Source of the DNA: Brassicibacter mesophilus
Lineage (GTDB): Bacteria > Bacillota > Clostridia > Tissierellales > Proteiniboraceae
DNA: 64,000 bases
Direction of reading: 5' to 3'
Assembly: GCF_050433385.1 (NCBI RefSeq)
Contig: NZ_JBNPXI010000011.1
Coordinates: 62,001 to 126,000, forward strand
Part shown: piece after piece, positions 35,966-44,100 of the stretch
How the letters are laid out: every line of letters begins with the position of its first letter
Numbering within the stretch: position 1 is the first letter of the stretch
Notes under the pieces: model-generated
What the model saw: the letters and a program-made list of their open reading frames with translations, nothing else
Database searches by the model: none
What the model was told of the DNA's origin: nothing
Program-made: the position numbers and the translations under genes

Positions 35966-35976
35966 ATCACTGTGAT
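35966..35976. promoter_or_regulatory. Candidate activator-binding palindrome upstream of the sigma-54 promoter
   Basis: ATCAC-T-GTGAT is a perfect dyad, about 80 bases upstream of the -24 element, a usual distance for an enhancer site of a sigma-54 activator. It is short, so assignment is tentative. Confidence 0.4.
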
Positions 35977-36008
35977 AAGGAAAAGGTTTTACTGAAATAG
36001 TGCATTAA

Positions 36009-36069
36009 TAAAAAAGCAGAAAAGGCTGGAGGATAACCCTTGTTCTGTTATTCTCCAGCCTTTTCTGCT
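36009..36069 (-). terminator. Terminator after the sigma-54 activator gene
   Basis: A very long stem (GCAGAAAAGGCTGGAG pairing with CTCCAGCCTTTTCTGC, extended by GATAAC/GTTAT) is followed by TTTTTT on the minus strand. It isolates the regulator from the lysine operon. Confidence 0.93.
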
Positions 36070-36082
36070 CAATTTTGGGCAG

Positions 36083-37477
36083 TTATTTTTCTAACAAACC
36101 ATATTTTTTCATTTTATATTGAAGGGTTTGTCTGGGTATGTCTATAAGATCAGCTGTATGAGTTACATTCCAGCCGGTTTCTTCTAATGCTTCATAAATA
36201 ATGTTTTTTTCCATCTCTTCTATCGTTTTCTTTAGTGGTTTTATTCTTCTTCCAATATCTTTTTTAAATATTACATTGTCAAATTGATTCGGCAAATGCT
36301 CAAGCAATATTTCATCTATATCATATATTGTCATTATTCCTTCTATTACATGTTCTAATTCTCTTACATTACCCGGCCATGAATAGTTTAAGAATATATC
36401 CATAACTCTATCATCTACTCCTATAACATTCTTGTTAAGTGACTTATTAAACTTTTGAATAAAATAATCTACTAGTACAGGTACATCAACCATTCTTTTC
36501 TTAAGCTCAGGTATGCTTAAAGAAACTACATTAAGTCTATAATATAAGTCTTTTCTAAGCATTTTAGCTTCAACCGCTTCATCAGGCGCTACATTTGTTG
36601 CTGCTATTATTCTAACATTTACATTGATGGTTTTTATAGCTCCTACTCTTCTTATGGTTCCATCCTGTATTACCCTTAGGAGCTTCGCCTGAAGATCTAA
36701 AGGCATTGAATTTATCTCATCTAGAAATAGTGTTCCTCCATTTGCCACCTCAAAAAGACCTGGCCTGTCCTCTGCTCCAGTAAATCCTCCTTTTACTGTT
36801 CCAAACAATATACCTTCTAGTAGATTGCTTGGCAATGCAGCGCAGTTTTGAGCTATAAAAGGTTTACTTTTTCTAGGGCTTGCATTGTGTATAGATTGAA
36901 CAAATAACTCTTTACCTGTTCCAGTTTCTCCATATATTAAAATAGGCGACGGAGTTTGAGAAGCCTTTAATGCTAAAGATTTTAGCTTTAACATCTCTGT
37001 GCTTTGTCCTATTATATCTACGAATGTATAATTTGCGGTTCCTTTATGCTTTGTAGGCCTATTGTCACCACTGTAAAGCTCTTTTTGCAAATCAACAATT
37101 TTTTCCGAAAGCTTTTTGACCTCGGTTATATCTCTTGATATCTCTAATGCACCTAAAACTTTGTTTCTTGATTTTATTGGAATAGACGAGTTAATCGTTG
37201 TTATTTTATCTCCTTTGTAGTTTATAAAGGTCTGTTCTGCATTAAATATAGGCTTTCCTGTTCTTATTACATTAAGCAACGTACTGGTATCGTATGAAAG
37301 TGATGGATATATTTCTAGGATATGTCTCCCTATTGCTTTTTCTCGATCTATCTCGTCTAGCTTCTGTGCAAATTTGTTATAGTATACAATTTTGCCACTA
37401 TTATCAATTATGTGTATCCCCTCTTGCACATAATCGAGTATTTCTAGTACATTCTCTCTAAAAAACAGATCCTTCAT
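36083..37477 (-). CDS. PAS-domain sigma-54-dependent activator (RocR-like)
   Basis: This is a 464-residue enhancer-binding protein: an N-terminal PAS sensor (about 8-120), an AAA+ domain (about 155-385) with Walker A GETGTGKE and Walker B GGTLFLDEINS, and a Fis-type helix-turn-helix at the C-terminus (HTADLIDIPRQTLQYKMKK). The sigma-54 contact loop reads GGFTGA instead of the usual GAFTGA. The overall pattern is that of RocR-like regulators of amino-acid catabolism. It is encoded just upstream of kdd on the same strand, and the kdd promoter is of the -24/-12 type. I infer it switches on lysine fermentation in response to lysine or an intermediate. The ATG has GGGGAG six bases upstream. Confidence 0.9.
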   Translation of the reverse strand: MKDLFFRENVLEILDYVQEGIHIIDNSGKIVYYNKFAQKLDEIDREKAIGRHILEIYPSLSYDTSTLLNVIRTGKPIFNAEQTFINYKGDKITTINSSIPIKSRNKVLGALEISRDITEVKKLSEKIVDLQKELYSGDNRPTKHKGTANYTFVDIIGQSTEMLKLKSLALKASQTPSPILIYGETGTGKELFVQSIHNASPRKSKPFIAQNCAALPSNLLEGILFGTVKGGFTGAEDRPGLFEVANGGTLFLDEINSMPLDLQAKLLRVIQDGTIRRVGAIKTINVNVRIIAATNVAPDEAVEAKMLRKDLYYRLNVVSLSIPELKKRMVDVPVLVDYFIQKFNKSLNKNVIGVDDRVMDIFLNYSWPGNVRELEHVIEGIMTIYDIDEILLEHLPNQFDNVIFKKDIGRRIKPLKKTIEEMEKNIIYEALEETGWNVTHTADLIDIPRQTLQYKMKKYGLLEK

Positions 37478-37540
37478 AACACACTCCCCTTTTGCTTATT
37501 TTTCGGCAATCGCTGCCTAATTATAGGCACCACAAGGTGC

Positions 37541-38560
37541 CTATATAATTAACATTAATTCTAATATATCAGATACAAATTTTTCTACAACCTTTAATAT
37601 ATATAAATTTGATAAAATCTCTGCTTTAGTTTTATCTATCAACCGTAACTCATTATTATACATATAAAACAGATCTGAATATAAATAGATGTAGTCAAAA
37701 AGTTTATATGGTTCGTTATACTTTACTGCTTCATCTAATACTTCTTCAAGCTGTAGTATCTTAAATATCAACTCTCTGTCTTCAGGTGAAGTTAAAGTTT
37801 CATGTGAGCTGAATCCTAACTTATCTTCATCTAGTATTCTATAGCCTTGCTTCTCCAATATGTTTACAATATTTCCTGCTCTTGTACAAATATATGTGAT
37901 ATAAAAATATGGATTTGATGTGTTATCTATATATGCGTTGTCTAGGTTTATGTCTATATCACTTTTATAAGTTTTTGAAACTGAATAGAAGTTAATGTGT
38001 TTTTCATCAAGTACATGATTTATGTCAACATCATATTCTTTACCGGCTTTTAATAGCTTAACCTCACCAAGCTTAATCTGTGGACTCAAATTAGATGATG
38101 TTTTTTCTAGTATAAATCCTCTAAGCTTGAAAATATTATTCATCACTTTGAGATAAGCTTTAGCTCTTACTCTACTATTAACACCAGTATTCGAGCTAAT
38201 ATCAAGTGTATAATTTTTTTCTATAGGCCTTTGCGCTATTGATATCCCTTTATTTAATACTATATCTCCAATTATTTTTATCCAATCATCGCTAAGGTAA
38301 AAGTTAACAAATCCTGGAGCAACTATTTGTATTTTATCAACTTTAATTATATCTTTGTCAATATTTTTAACTATATAATCTGCAATATCCATTGGAGATT
38401 TATTTAGTTTAGAGCTCAGCTTTAATGCAACATTTGTTGAGATATCTCCATTTTCTTTACGCTTAGGTAATGTAATATCGAACTCAATGTCTTCATCTAT
38501 GTTAAGAGATCTCTTTATTTCCTTTTTAAATAGTTTAAAAATATCAATTATCTTATCCAT
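37541..38560 (-). CDS. Truncated arginyl-tRNA synthetase-like protein (DALR domain, no catalytic core)
   Basis: The 339-residue protein aligns with ArgS at both ends. The N-terminal additional domain is at about 1-95 (KRKENGDISTNVALKLSSKLNKSPMDIA style, ending APGFVNFYLSD). The DALR anticodon-binding region is at about 225-339 (NPYFYITYICTRAGNIVNILEKQG). Between them the nucleotide-binding fold is reduced to about 110 residues, and neither the HIGH-type nor the KMSKS-type motif is visible, whereas normal ArgS has about 550-570 residues. It occupies the argS position next to a DUF1934 gene, as argS does next to ywiB in Bacillus subtilis. The intact frame and ATG argue against a simple pseudogene. 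Role unknown; it cannot aminoacylate by the usual mechanism. Confidence 0.75.
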   Translation of the reverse strand: MDKIIDIFKLFKKEIKRSLNIDEDIEFDITLPKRKENGDISTNVALKLSSKLNKSPMDIADYIVKNIDKDIIKVDKIQIVAPGFVNFYLSDDWIKIIGDIVLNKGISIAQRPIEKNYTLDISSNTGVNSRVRAKAYLKVMNNIFKLRGFILEKTSSNLSPQIKLGEVKLLKAGKEYDVDINHVLDEKHINFYSVSKTYKSDIDINLDNAYIDNTSNPYFYITYICTRAGNIVNILEKQGYRILDEDKLGFSSHETLTSPEDRELIFKILQLEEVLDEAVKYNEPYKLFDYIYLYSDLFYMYNNELRLIDKTKAEILSNLYILKVVEKFVSDILELMLII

Positions 38561-38568
38561 ATGCTTCC

Positions 38569-38985
38569 CTACATTATATCTATTGATAGATGATTACTAC
38601 TTTCAATTGATTCAGAGATATTAAGTCTATATGCCACATTAATACTCCCTTTACCTATATCTGAAATATCTACATCCATCTTACTTGTCATAACTTCCAT
38701 TGTCATATCTCCATAAACAGTTTCGTATTCAGTTTTGTGTTTTCTACCTTTTTCAAATATTAGGTTTGATGTATTACTTCCAAATCTCTTCATGGATATT
38801 ATATTATCTTGAATCTTCAGAGTTGTTTTAGAACCTTCCATTCCTGACACCTCTGATTCGTCATATACTAAATAATATGTTCCATTCTTTTTATAGAATT
38901 TACCTTCTGTTATAAGTTCTATTGTGTTCTCTTCACCATCAACATTAGTTTGTCTTCCTTTTATTCTAAGCATAACTTCTTTCAT
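38569..38985 (-). CDS. DUF1934 (YwiB-like) protein
   Basis: This is a small 138-residue cytoplasmic beta-barrel-type protein of the DUF1934/YwiB family (VMLRIKGRQTNVDGEENTIE near the start; YETVYGDMTMEV in the middle). Its function is unknown. In Bacillus subtilis the homologue is next to argS; here an ArgS-like remnant follows eight bases later and murI precedes by 11 bases, so the three form an operon. Confidence 0.82.
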   Translation of the reverse strand: MKEVMLRIKGRQTNVDGEENTIELITEGKFYKKNGTYYLVYDESEVSGMEGSKTTLKIQDNIISMKRFGSNTSNLIFEKGRKHKTEYETVYGDMTMEVMTSKMDVDISDIGKGSINVAYRLNISESIESSNHLSIDIM

Positions 38986-38996
38986 TGATTTTCCTC

Positions 38997-39803
38997 CTAT
39001 AGATTCTCAATATCAACCTTCTCTATTGTTTCTATATTTTTATTCATTATATTTCCCCCAACTCTCCTAAACTTCTCTGGATCATCGCTTACATAATATC
39101 TATACACTGCTTTTTCTGTTTTATCAGATAATAGATTATTCTCTTTTAGCATGCTCTTTACTTCTTTTGCTGTTTCAAATGCAGGATTTACAAGAGATAC
39201 CTTGTCTCCCATTACTTTACTTAAAGTATATCTTAAAATAGGATAGTGTGTACATCCTAAAACCATAGTATCTACATTATGTTCTTTCAGCTCTATTAGA
39301 TATTTTTCTGCGGCTATCCTAGCAACATCAGTGTCCTCCCAACCATCTTCTACTATTTGAACAAATAGGGGACATGCTACTCCTATTACTTCTGAGTTTT
39401 TATTAAGTGACCTTATTTTAGTTTGATAAGCTTCACTATTTATAGTACTAGTAGTACCGATAACTCCTATTTTATTGTTTTTTGTTGCTTCTATGGCTGC
39501 CCTCGCTCCTGGGTTTATAACTCCCAGTATCGGTACATCAAATACTTTTAAAGCTTCTTCTAGTGAAATTGCACTTGCAGTATTACATGCTATAACTATA
39601 GCTTTTATATCTTTGCTTAACAAAAACTTTATACATTGAAATGCATATTTCTTTACTGTTTCTTTTGATTTTGTACCATATGGTATTCTTGCTGTATCTC
39701 CAAAATATATTATATCTTCATTAGGTAATTGCTCCATGACTTCTTTTAATACTGTCAATCCTCCAATACCTGAGTCGAATATTCCTATTGGTCTATTGTC
39801 CAT
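38997..39803 (-). CDS. murI: Glutamate racemase
   Basis: MurI makes D-glutamate for peptidoglycan. The 268-residue protein has DSGIGGLTVL at the N-terminus and the two catalytic cysteines C73 (ACNTASA) and C184 (GCTHYPIL). The Shine-Dalgarno AAGGGAG lies about seven bases before the ATG. It is the first gene of the murI-DUF1934-ArgS-like group. Confidence 0.95.
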   Translation of the reverse strand: MDNRPIGIFDSGIGGLTVLKEVMEQLPNEDIIYFGDTARIPYGTKSKETVKKYAFQCIKFLLSKDIKAIVIACNTASAISLEEALKVFDVPILGVINPGARAAIEATKNNKIGVIGTTSTINSEAYQTKIRSLNKNSEVIGVACPLFVQIVEDGWEDTDVARIAAEKYLIELKEHNVDTMVLGCTHYPILRYTLSKVMGDKVSLVNPAFETAKEVKSMLKENNLLSDKTEKAVYRYYVSDDPEKFRRVGGNIMNKNIETIEKVDIENL

Positions 39804-39889
39804 TTTATCGCTCCCTTCAACAACTATGATACTTCATAGAGATATTTTAAATTGCAAAATATAAAGCAAATACTTAAGTCAAAATAATA

Positions 39890-39932
39890 AAAATCTCCAT
39901 CGCATAAACGTTTTTTATACTCATTTTTCATT
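39890..39932. repeat. Fragment related to the kdd-kamA inverted repeat
   Basis: The stretch AAAATCTCCATCGCATAAACG and its continuation matches most positions of 34682-34724 (AAAATCTTCATCGCATGAACG) in the same orientation, including the downstream TTCATT. It lies upstream of murI in a spacer of 201 bases. Confidence 0.65.
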
Positions 39933-39976
39933 GATATACATTTATATTATATTCTAAAAGCATTTAAAAGACTAAT

Positions 39977-40003
39977 AAAAAAAACCTGGAATCCAGGCTT
40001 CTT
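39977..40003 (-). terminator. Terminator after the transglutaminase-like gene
   Basis: The perfect palindrome CCTGGATTCCAGG is followed on the minus strand by TTTTTTTT, immediately past the stop codon at 40005. Confidence 0.88.
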
Positions 40004-40004
40004 T

Positions 40005-40796
40005 TTAGTATTCTTTCAATTTATTGTATTCATTTGCATCTTGAAACATATTATGGCTTGTCCCAGTTTTGAGGGCCCAAGCATCATATGTCGCATCGAT
40101 AACTTTCCAAGTGCCATCAATATAAACCTCATTCCATGCATGATATGCATTTATATCCTCTCTATATCCTTTTACGAGCTTTGCAGGTATACCCCTACTT
40201 CTCAACATTGCTCCTAATAGCGCTGAGTAGTCATAACATATCCCTTTTCCATCTTTCAAAACTGTATCTATATCAGGTATATAATCTGAACTAAGGTTGT
40301 CCACCTTTTCGTAATCATAACTTATATTATTCACAACATAATCGTATAGGACTTGTACTATTTGTCCTTGGTCTTGTTCATCTTGTGTTAAAGATTCTGC
40401 AAGTTTGATAGCTTCCATATCTTCATTCCATGAAATTGGTTGAGTAGATTTGAGATATACTGAATTTTCTTCGGAGATATCTGCTTCAAAACTCTCTGTG
40501 GCTATAACTTTATATTTATTACCTGAAGTATTTTCTAATACTGATACTATATATCTACCTTGTCCAAGCTGAAGCGGAAAAAACTCTCCATCATTTTTTA
40601 AATCATAATAATATTTTATGGAATCTTTTTCTACCATAACCTTGGTTTTTTTATTTATTTCATTATATGATATTCTGACTATGCCTTCTTCTGCTTTTTT
40701 TATATCAATAGTAACACTTGAAGAAGCATTAACTGTTAAAGAACTAAATAACATTATAAATATAATTAACATTGCAATACATCTTGTTTTTTTCAC
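40005..40796 (-). CDS. Secreted transglutaminase-like (cysteine protease fold) protein
   Basis: The predicted protein has 263 residues: a signal peptide (KKTRCIAMLIIFIMLFSS, cleavage near VNA/SS), a beta-rich region of about 100 residues, then a transglutaminase-core domain at about 130-260. Catalytic motifs are GKGICYDYSALLGAMLRSRGIPAK (Cys), YHAWNEVYIDG (His) and VIDATYD (Asp). Such domains act as proteases, amidases or cross-linkers on surface proteins. The start is GTG at 40796, with AAAGGAG eight bases upstream. The open frame continues to an ATG at 40868, but those 24 codons are the second c-di-GMP riboswitch read as protein. The gene is therefore probably controlled by c-di-GMP. Confidence 0.88.
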   Translation of the reverse strand: MKKTRCIAMLIIFIMLFSSLTVNASSSVTIDIKKAEEGIVRISYNEINKKTKVMVEKDSIKYYYDLKNDGEFFPLQLGQGRYIVSVLENTSGNKYKVIATESFEADISEENSVYLKSTQPISWNEDMEAIKLAESLTQDEQDQGQIVQVLYDYVVNNISYDYEKVDNLSSDYIPDIDTVLKDGKGICYDYSALLGAMLRSRGIPAKLVKGYREDINAYHAWNEVYIDGTWKVIDATYDAWALKTGTSHNMFQDANEYNKLKEY

Positions 40797-40812
40797 TGAA
40801 AACTTCTCCTTT

Positions 40813-40883
40813 CGGTAGCTGGCTGCCATGTTACAGGCCCTGTAGCTTTGCGTCCCCCAGTTTCCCAAGGTTTGCTATTATCG
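40813..40883 (-). ncRNA. c-di-GMP-I (GEMM) riboswitch, gene-proximal copy
   Basis: Read on the minus strand, this 71-nt unit has the conserved GEMM-I blocks in order: GCAAACC, GAAA tetraloop-like turn, GGGACGCAAAGC, GGGCCT, ATGG and AGCCAGCTACCG. Its 3' end (CTACCGAAAGGAG) runs straight into the Shine-Dalgarno of the GTG start at 40796, suggesting control of translation initiation. It is near-identical in design to the copy at 40927-40997. Confidence 0.92.
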
Positions 40884-40926
40884 TTTAAGAGTTATCAGCT
40901 AAAGCGGAAATAAAAAACTAATCTTT

Positions 40927-40997
40927 CGGTAACTGGCTGCCATGTTACAGGCCCTATAGTTTTGCGTCCCTCAGTTTCCCAAGGTTTGCCTTTATCG
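40927..40997 (-). ncRNA. c-di-GMP-I (GEMM) riboswitch, distal copy
   Basis: The 71-nt unit on the minus strand contains GGCAAACC, GAAA, GGGACGCAAAAC, GGGCCT, ATGG and AGCCAGTTACCG. It is followed by a 43-nt linker and then the second copy. Two complete aptamers in series should give a steeper or two-input response. Confidence 0.92.
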
Positions 40998-41034
40998 CTT
41001 ATTAGCTGATCTTCAAAATATTTAGTTTGCTTTT

Positions 41035-41062
41035 ATTATATCACATACTTCTTTAAAGTAAA
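41035..41062 (-). promoter_or_regulatory. Promoter of the riboswitch-controlled gene
   Basis: On the minus strand, TTTACT (41057-41062) and TATAAT (41035-41040), the latter preceded by TGA as in an extended -10, are 16 bases apart. Transcription would start near 41028, about 30 bases before the first aptamer. Confidence 0.65.
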
Positions 41063-41109
41063 TAGTTTTTTTGGACAAGTTTTCCAAATAGAATCTGATT
41101 CAATAGAGA

Positions 41110-41141
41110 AAGGGACAAAGCAAGCTGCCTGCCCCTTTTGC
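41110..41141 (-). terminator. Possible weak terminator after the VWA/SLH gene
   Basis: AAAGGGGCA and TGTCCCTTT can pair around a 12-base loop containing GCAGCTTGC. The following T run is poor, so this is tentative. Confidence 0.4.
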
Positions 41142-41155
41142 TATTATATTGAGTT

Positions 41156-44100
41156 TTACATATCCAATTTTGGATAATATATTTCTGTCCAATCCTCGCT
41201 GCCGTCTTCTAATCTATTGTAATAATGGCTATTAAGCGCCTCTTGCATTGCTTCATAATACCATTTAGATTCATCTAAATCTGGATACTTTCTTGCTTCT
41301 GGCAATATCTCACCTTTACTAACACTTCTTTCTAGTACATTGTTGACTAGAGTTACGAATTCAGCTCGAGTGATATACTGATCAGGTTTGAAAGTCCCAT
41401 CATCATAGCCATTTACCCATCCTTTTTCTGCTGCTGAGTTTATATACTCATTTGCCCAGTGTCCATTAATGTCTGAGAATTTATCACTTTCAAATGGACT
41501 TAAGTTATTAAATCTAGAAGCTATTGTAGCAAGTTCTGCTCTTGTAATATAATTACTTGGCTTAAACGCTCCATCTGTATACCCTTGGATTATTTCTCCC
41601 TTAGCAAGGGTAGCAATGTGCATATTTGACCATCTATCTGCTGCTACATCAGAAAAATCGTGAATATTGGTCTTTAGGTTGTTTCTATATTCTTCAGTCA
41701 AAAGTCTGTAGAATACTGTAGCTACTTCTTCTCTGGTAATTAATCCTTCTGGCTTTACTGTATTGTCAGGATAACCTTTGATGTATTGATAATGATCGTT
41801 CCTGTTTAGCTCAGGTACAGCTAATGGAATCTCTTCATCAATTATCTCAATTTCCTTGTCATCATCTTTGTCTCTGTCTTTGTCTTTATCTCTGTCATCG
41901 TCATCATCATCTTTGTCTTCTATTTTTATGTAATAGAAGCTTATTTTATTTCCTTCTACAGCTAGAGTAATTGTAACACTTGCTGGAGCTACCTTCTTAT
42001 AACCTGCTATGTTAATTGCTTTTTCAGTTATTTTTGCCCTAAAGGTTTGGTCTTTCACTATTCTTTGTTTTGCTAGAGCTCTATTTGTATTTTTTTCTAG
42101 GTAGTTTACTGTATAGCTAATATCTGTTCTCGAAGTATAGTATACTTTGATTACACTGCTTTCCTCAGTCACTGTATATGGTAGTTCTGTTGAATTAGCT
42201 TCATCTACCTTGTAGCCTATTGGCATGTTTTCATAGCTTATACTTTCTACTACTGGATTCGCTACTAGTACTTCTCCACTAGATGTCGCAAATGGTTCAA
42301 CTGCTCCATCCTTGTAGTAATTCACTGTATAGTCTAATGTCTGCTCTTGGTCTACTACATAGTATACCTCTATTACACTGCTTTCCTCAGTCACTGTATA
42401 TGGTAGGCTTGTTGATGCTTCTTCGTCTACCTTGTAGCCTATTGGCATATTAGCATAACTTACATTTTCTACTACTGGGTTTGCCACTAGTACTGTCATT
42501 ACTTCTGATGTTTCTAGTAGTTCTCCGTCTTTATAGTAGCTTACTGTATAATCTAAGGTCTGCTCTTCATCTACTGCATAGTATACCTCTATTACACTGC
42601 TTTCCTCAGTCACTGTATATGGTAGTTCTGTTGAATTAGCTTCATCTACCCTGTAACCTATTGGCATGTTTTCATAACTTACATTTTCTACTACTGGGTT
42701 TGCCACTAGTACTGTCATTACTTCTGATGTTTCTAGTAGTTCTCCATCTTTGTAGTAATTCACTGTATATTTCAATGTCTGCTCTTCATCTACCACATAG
42801 TATACTTCTATTACATTACCTTCCTCAGTCACTGTATATGGTAGTTCTGTTGAATTAGCTTCATCTACCTTGTAGCCTATTGGCATGTTTTCATAGCTTA
42901 TACNNNNNNNNNNNNNNNNNNNNNNNNNNNNNNNNNNNNNNNNNNNNNNNNNNNNNNNNNNNNNNNNNNNNNNNNNNNNNNNNNNNNNNNNNNNNNNNNN
43001 NATGTCGCAAATGGTTCAACTGCTCCATCCTTGTAGTAATTCACTGTATAGTCTAATGTCTGCTCTTGGTCTACTACATAGTATACCTCTATTACATTAC
43101 CTTCCTCAGTCACTGTATATGGTAGTTCTGTTGAATTAGCTTCATCTACCTTGTAGCCTATTGGCATGTTTTCATAGCTTATACTTTCTACTACTGGATT
43201 CGCTACTAGTACTTCTCCACTAGATGTCGCAAATGGTTCAACTGCTCCATCCTTGTAGTAATTCACTGTATAGTCTAATGTCTGCTCTTGGTCTACTACA
43301 TAGTATACCTCTATTACATTACCTTCCTCAGTCACTGTATATGGTAGTTCTGTTGATGCTTCTTCATCTACCTTGTAGCCTATTGGAGACTTATCGGGTA
43401 CTGAACTTACAATTGGGTTACTTACTGGTACAGCTCCCTGCGCTTCCCATAAAGTTTGCTCAATTTGATTGACAAAATACTTTACTGTATAATCGTATTC
43501 AGTTCTCTCTATTCCCACTTCTGGTATAGGAAAATATGTTTTAGCAATATCTCCATTAATATTTATATAATCTAAAAATGTATCTTTGTTTGTAGGATAA
43601 AGCACTCCTAACTCAACATCATCATCTATCTGCACAATATAGGTCATTTTACATGCATTACCCTCAGAAATACTTGGCAATATCCATGTTATAGTTTCTG
43701 TAACCATGTCATAGGCTACTGAACCTTGGTTTACACTGATTAAATCATTGTAATTATCTGCAGTTATACCTGGAATAGAAAACTCATCACCCATTGGATC
43801 TGTTACTGTTACATCTGTAGCAGCATAAGAAATATCTCCAGCTATAGTTTGGAATATTTTTTGTAAGTCATCATTAGAACCAGTGTATGCTTTTCCTGGG
43901 CTAGCTACTTCTTCTAGAGTTTCTTCTCCATCATCACCTGCATCTAATGCAATTGTATATATAATCTGGTTAGCTTCCTTAGCAATCTGTGCTTCAGCTA
44001 TAGTGTTATCGCTATGATAAATATTGTAATCTATATCATCTGTGACTCCATCAAGAGTATACTCAATTTCCCCTGTTGCATTAGAGTATTGACCATTTCC

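Noticed and set aside
40797..40868. N-terminal extension of the transglutaminase-like protein from the ATG at 40868
   Set aside because: Those codons are the c-di-GMP-I aptamer, and a good Shine-Dalgarno plus a typical signal peptide mark the GTG at 40796 as the start.
42120..43490. CRISPR-like array suggested by regular repeats
   Set aside because: The 219/222-base period and continuous reading frame show protein repeats, not repeats separated by unique spacers.
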